Shown here: positions 31,840 through 31,887 of the stretch, in pieces
Layout: every line of letters starts with the position of its first letter
How positions within the stretch are numbered: the stretch's first letter is position 1
DNA from: Sulfurimonas sp.
GTDB taxonomy: Bacteria > Campylobacterota > Campylobacteria > Campylobacterales > Sulfurimonadaceae
Reading direction: 5' to 3'
Assembly (NCBI GenBank): GCA_027066935.1
Contig: JAMOMX010000339.1
Location: forward strand, 1-31,887
DNA: 31,887 nucleotides
The notes under the pieces: generated by a model
What the model saw: only the letters and a program-made list of their open reading frames with translations
Told to the model about the DNA's origin: nothing
Database searches by the model: none
Translations under genes and position numbers: made by a program

Positions 31840-31887
31840 CTAACTGGTTAATCCAAAAAGATTTAACGAAGTAGATGATGGTCTATT
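31840..31887 (-). CDS. Possible 3' end of a leftward gene (partial)
   Basis: On the minus strand a frame open to the window edge reads NRPSSTSLNLFGLTS and stops with TAG. It is 15 codons, too short to identify. The 84 bases between its stop and the ATPase stop hold no recognised gene. Confidence 0.3.
   Translation of the reverse strand, partial: NRPSSTSLNLFGLTS

Overview
The window looks like chromosomal DNA of a Campylobacterota (epsilonproteobacterial) organism, probably free-living and Sulfurimonas- or Sulfurovum-like. It is very AT-rich, densely coded, and its -10 boxes are TATAAT with little visible -35. The futalosine menaquinone gene mqnC, LPP20-type lipoproteins, the argF-hemB-ribA-rsmG neighbourhood and a large set of signalling genes all fit that group. 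No tRNA, rRNA, CRISPR array, insertion sequence or prophage was found. No stretch longer than 300 bases lacks a gene.

Layout. (1) Bases 1-5,997: the tail of an unknown gene, a long-form hibernation factor (hpf), then leftward genes for recG, an M16 peptidase without its zinc motif, mqnC, nusB and ribH. (2) 6,007-10,707: kdsA (leftward, start of the kdsA-ribH-nusB-mqnC-M16 series), an EamA transporter, a DjlA-like TerB/J-domain protein, a phosphoribosyltransferase and two LPP20-type lipoproteins. (3) 10,885-14,497: der, hemJ, a second (short) hibernation factor and trpS. (4) 14,572-17,373: a chemoreceptor with a double HBM sensor, followed by a free periplasmic NIT-domain protein. (5) 17,357-23,260: argF and hemB leftward, ribA and rsmG rightward, with an intact PAS-PAS-GGDEF-EAL gene between ribA and rsmG, then two small genes of unknown role. 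(6) 23,362-27,245: a haem-c DUF3365-GGDEF-EAL protein, an Aer/CetB-like PAS protein and a soluble chemoreceptor with a degenerate zinc-binding (CZB) domain. (7) 27,256-31,887: alr, agmatine deiminase, an unreported 47-codon membrane ORF, ispG, an archaeal-type ATPase, and a possible gene tail at the edge.

How they work together. Most genes are housekeeping: ribosome hibernation, repair, flavin (ribA, ribH), haem (hemB, hemJ), menaquinone (mqnC), Kdo, isoprenoid (ispG) and cell-wall precursor synthesis (alr). Inserted among them are two clusters that probably sense respiratory conditions: HBM receptor plus NIT protein, and haem-GGDEF-EAL plus flavin-PAS plus soluble receptor.

The main unexplained signals are a repeated, nested, plus-strand-biased hairpin element directly after the stop codons of hpf and der, a third structured segment lying antisense between ribH and nusB, and a group of genes whose -10 box sits 6-7 nt before the start codon with no Shine-Dalgarno sequence, which suggests leaderless mRNAs.
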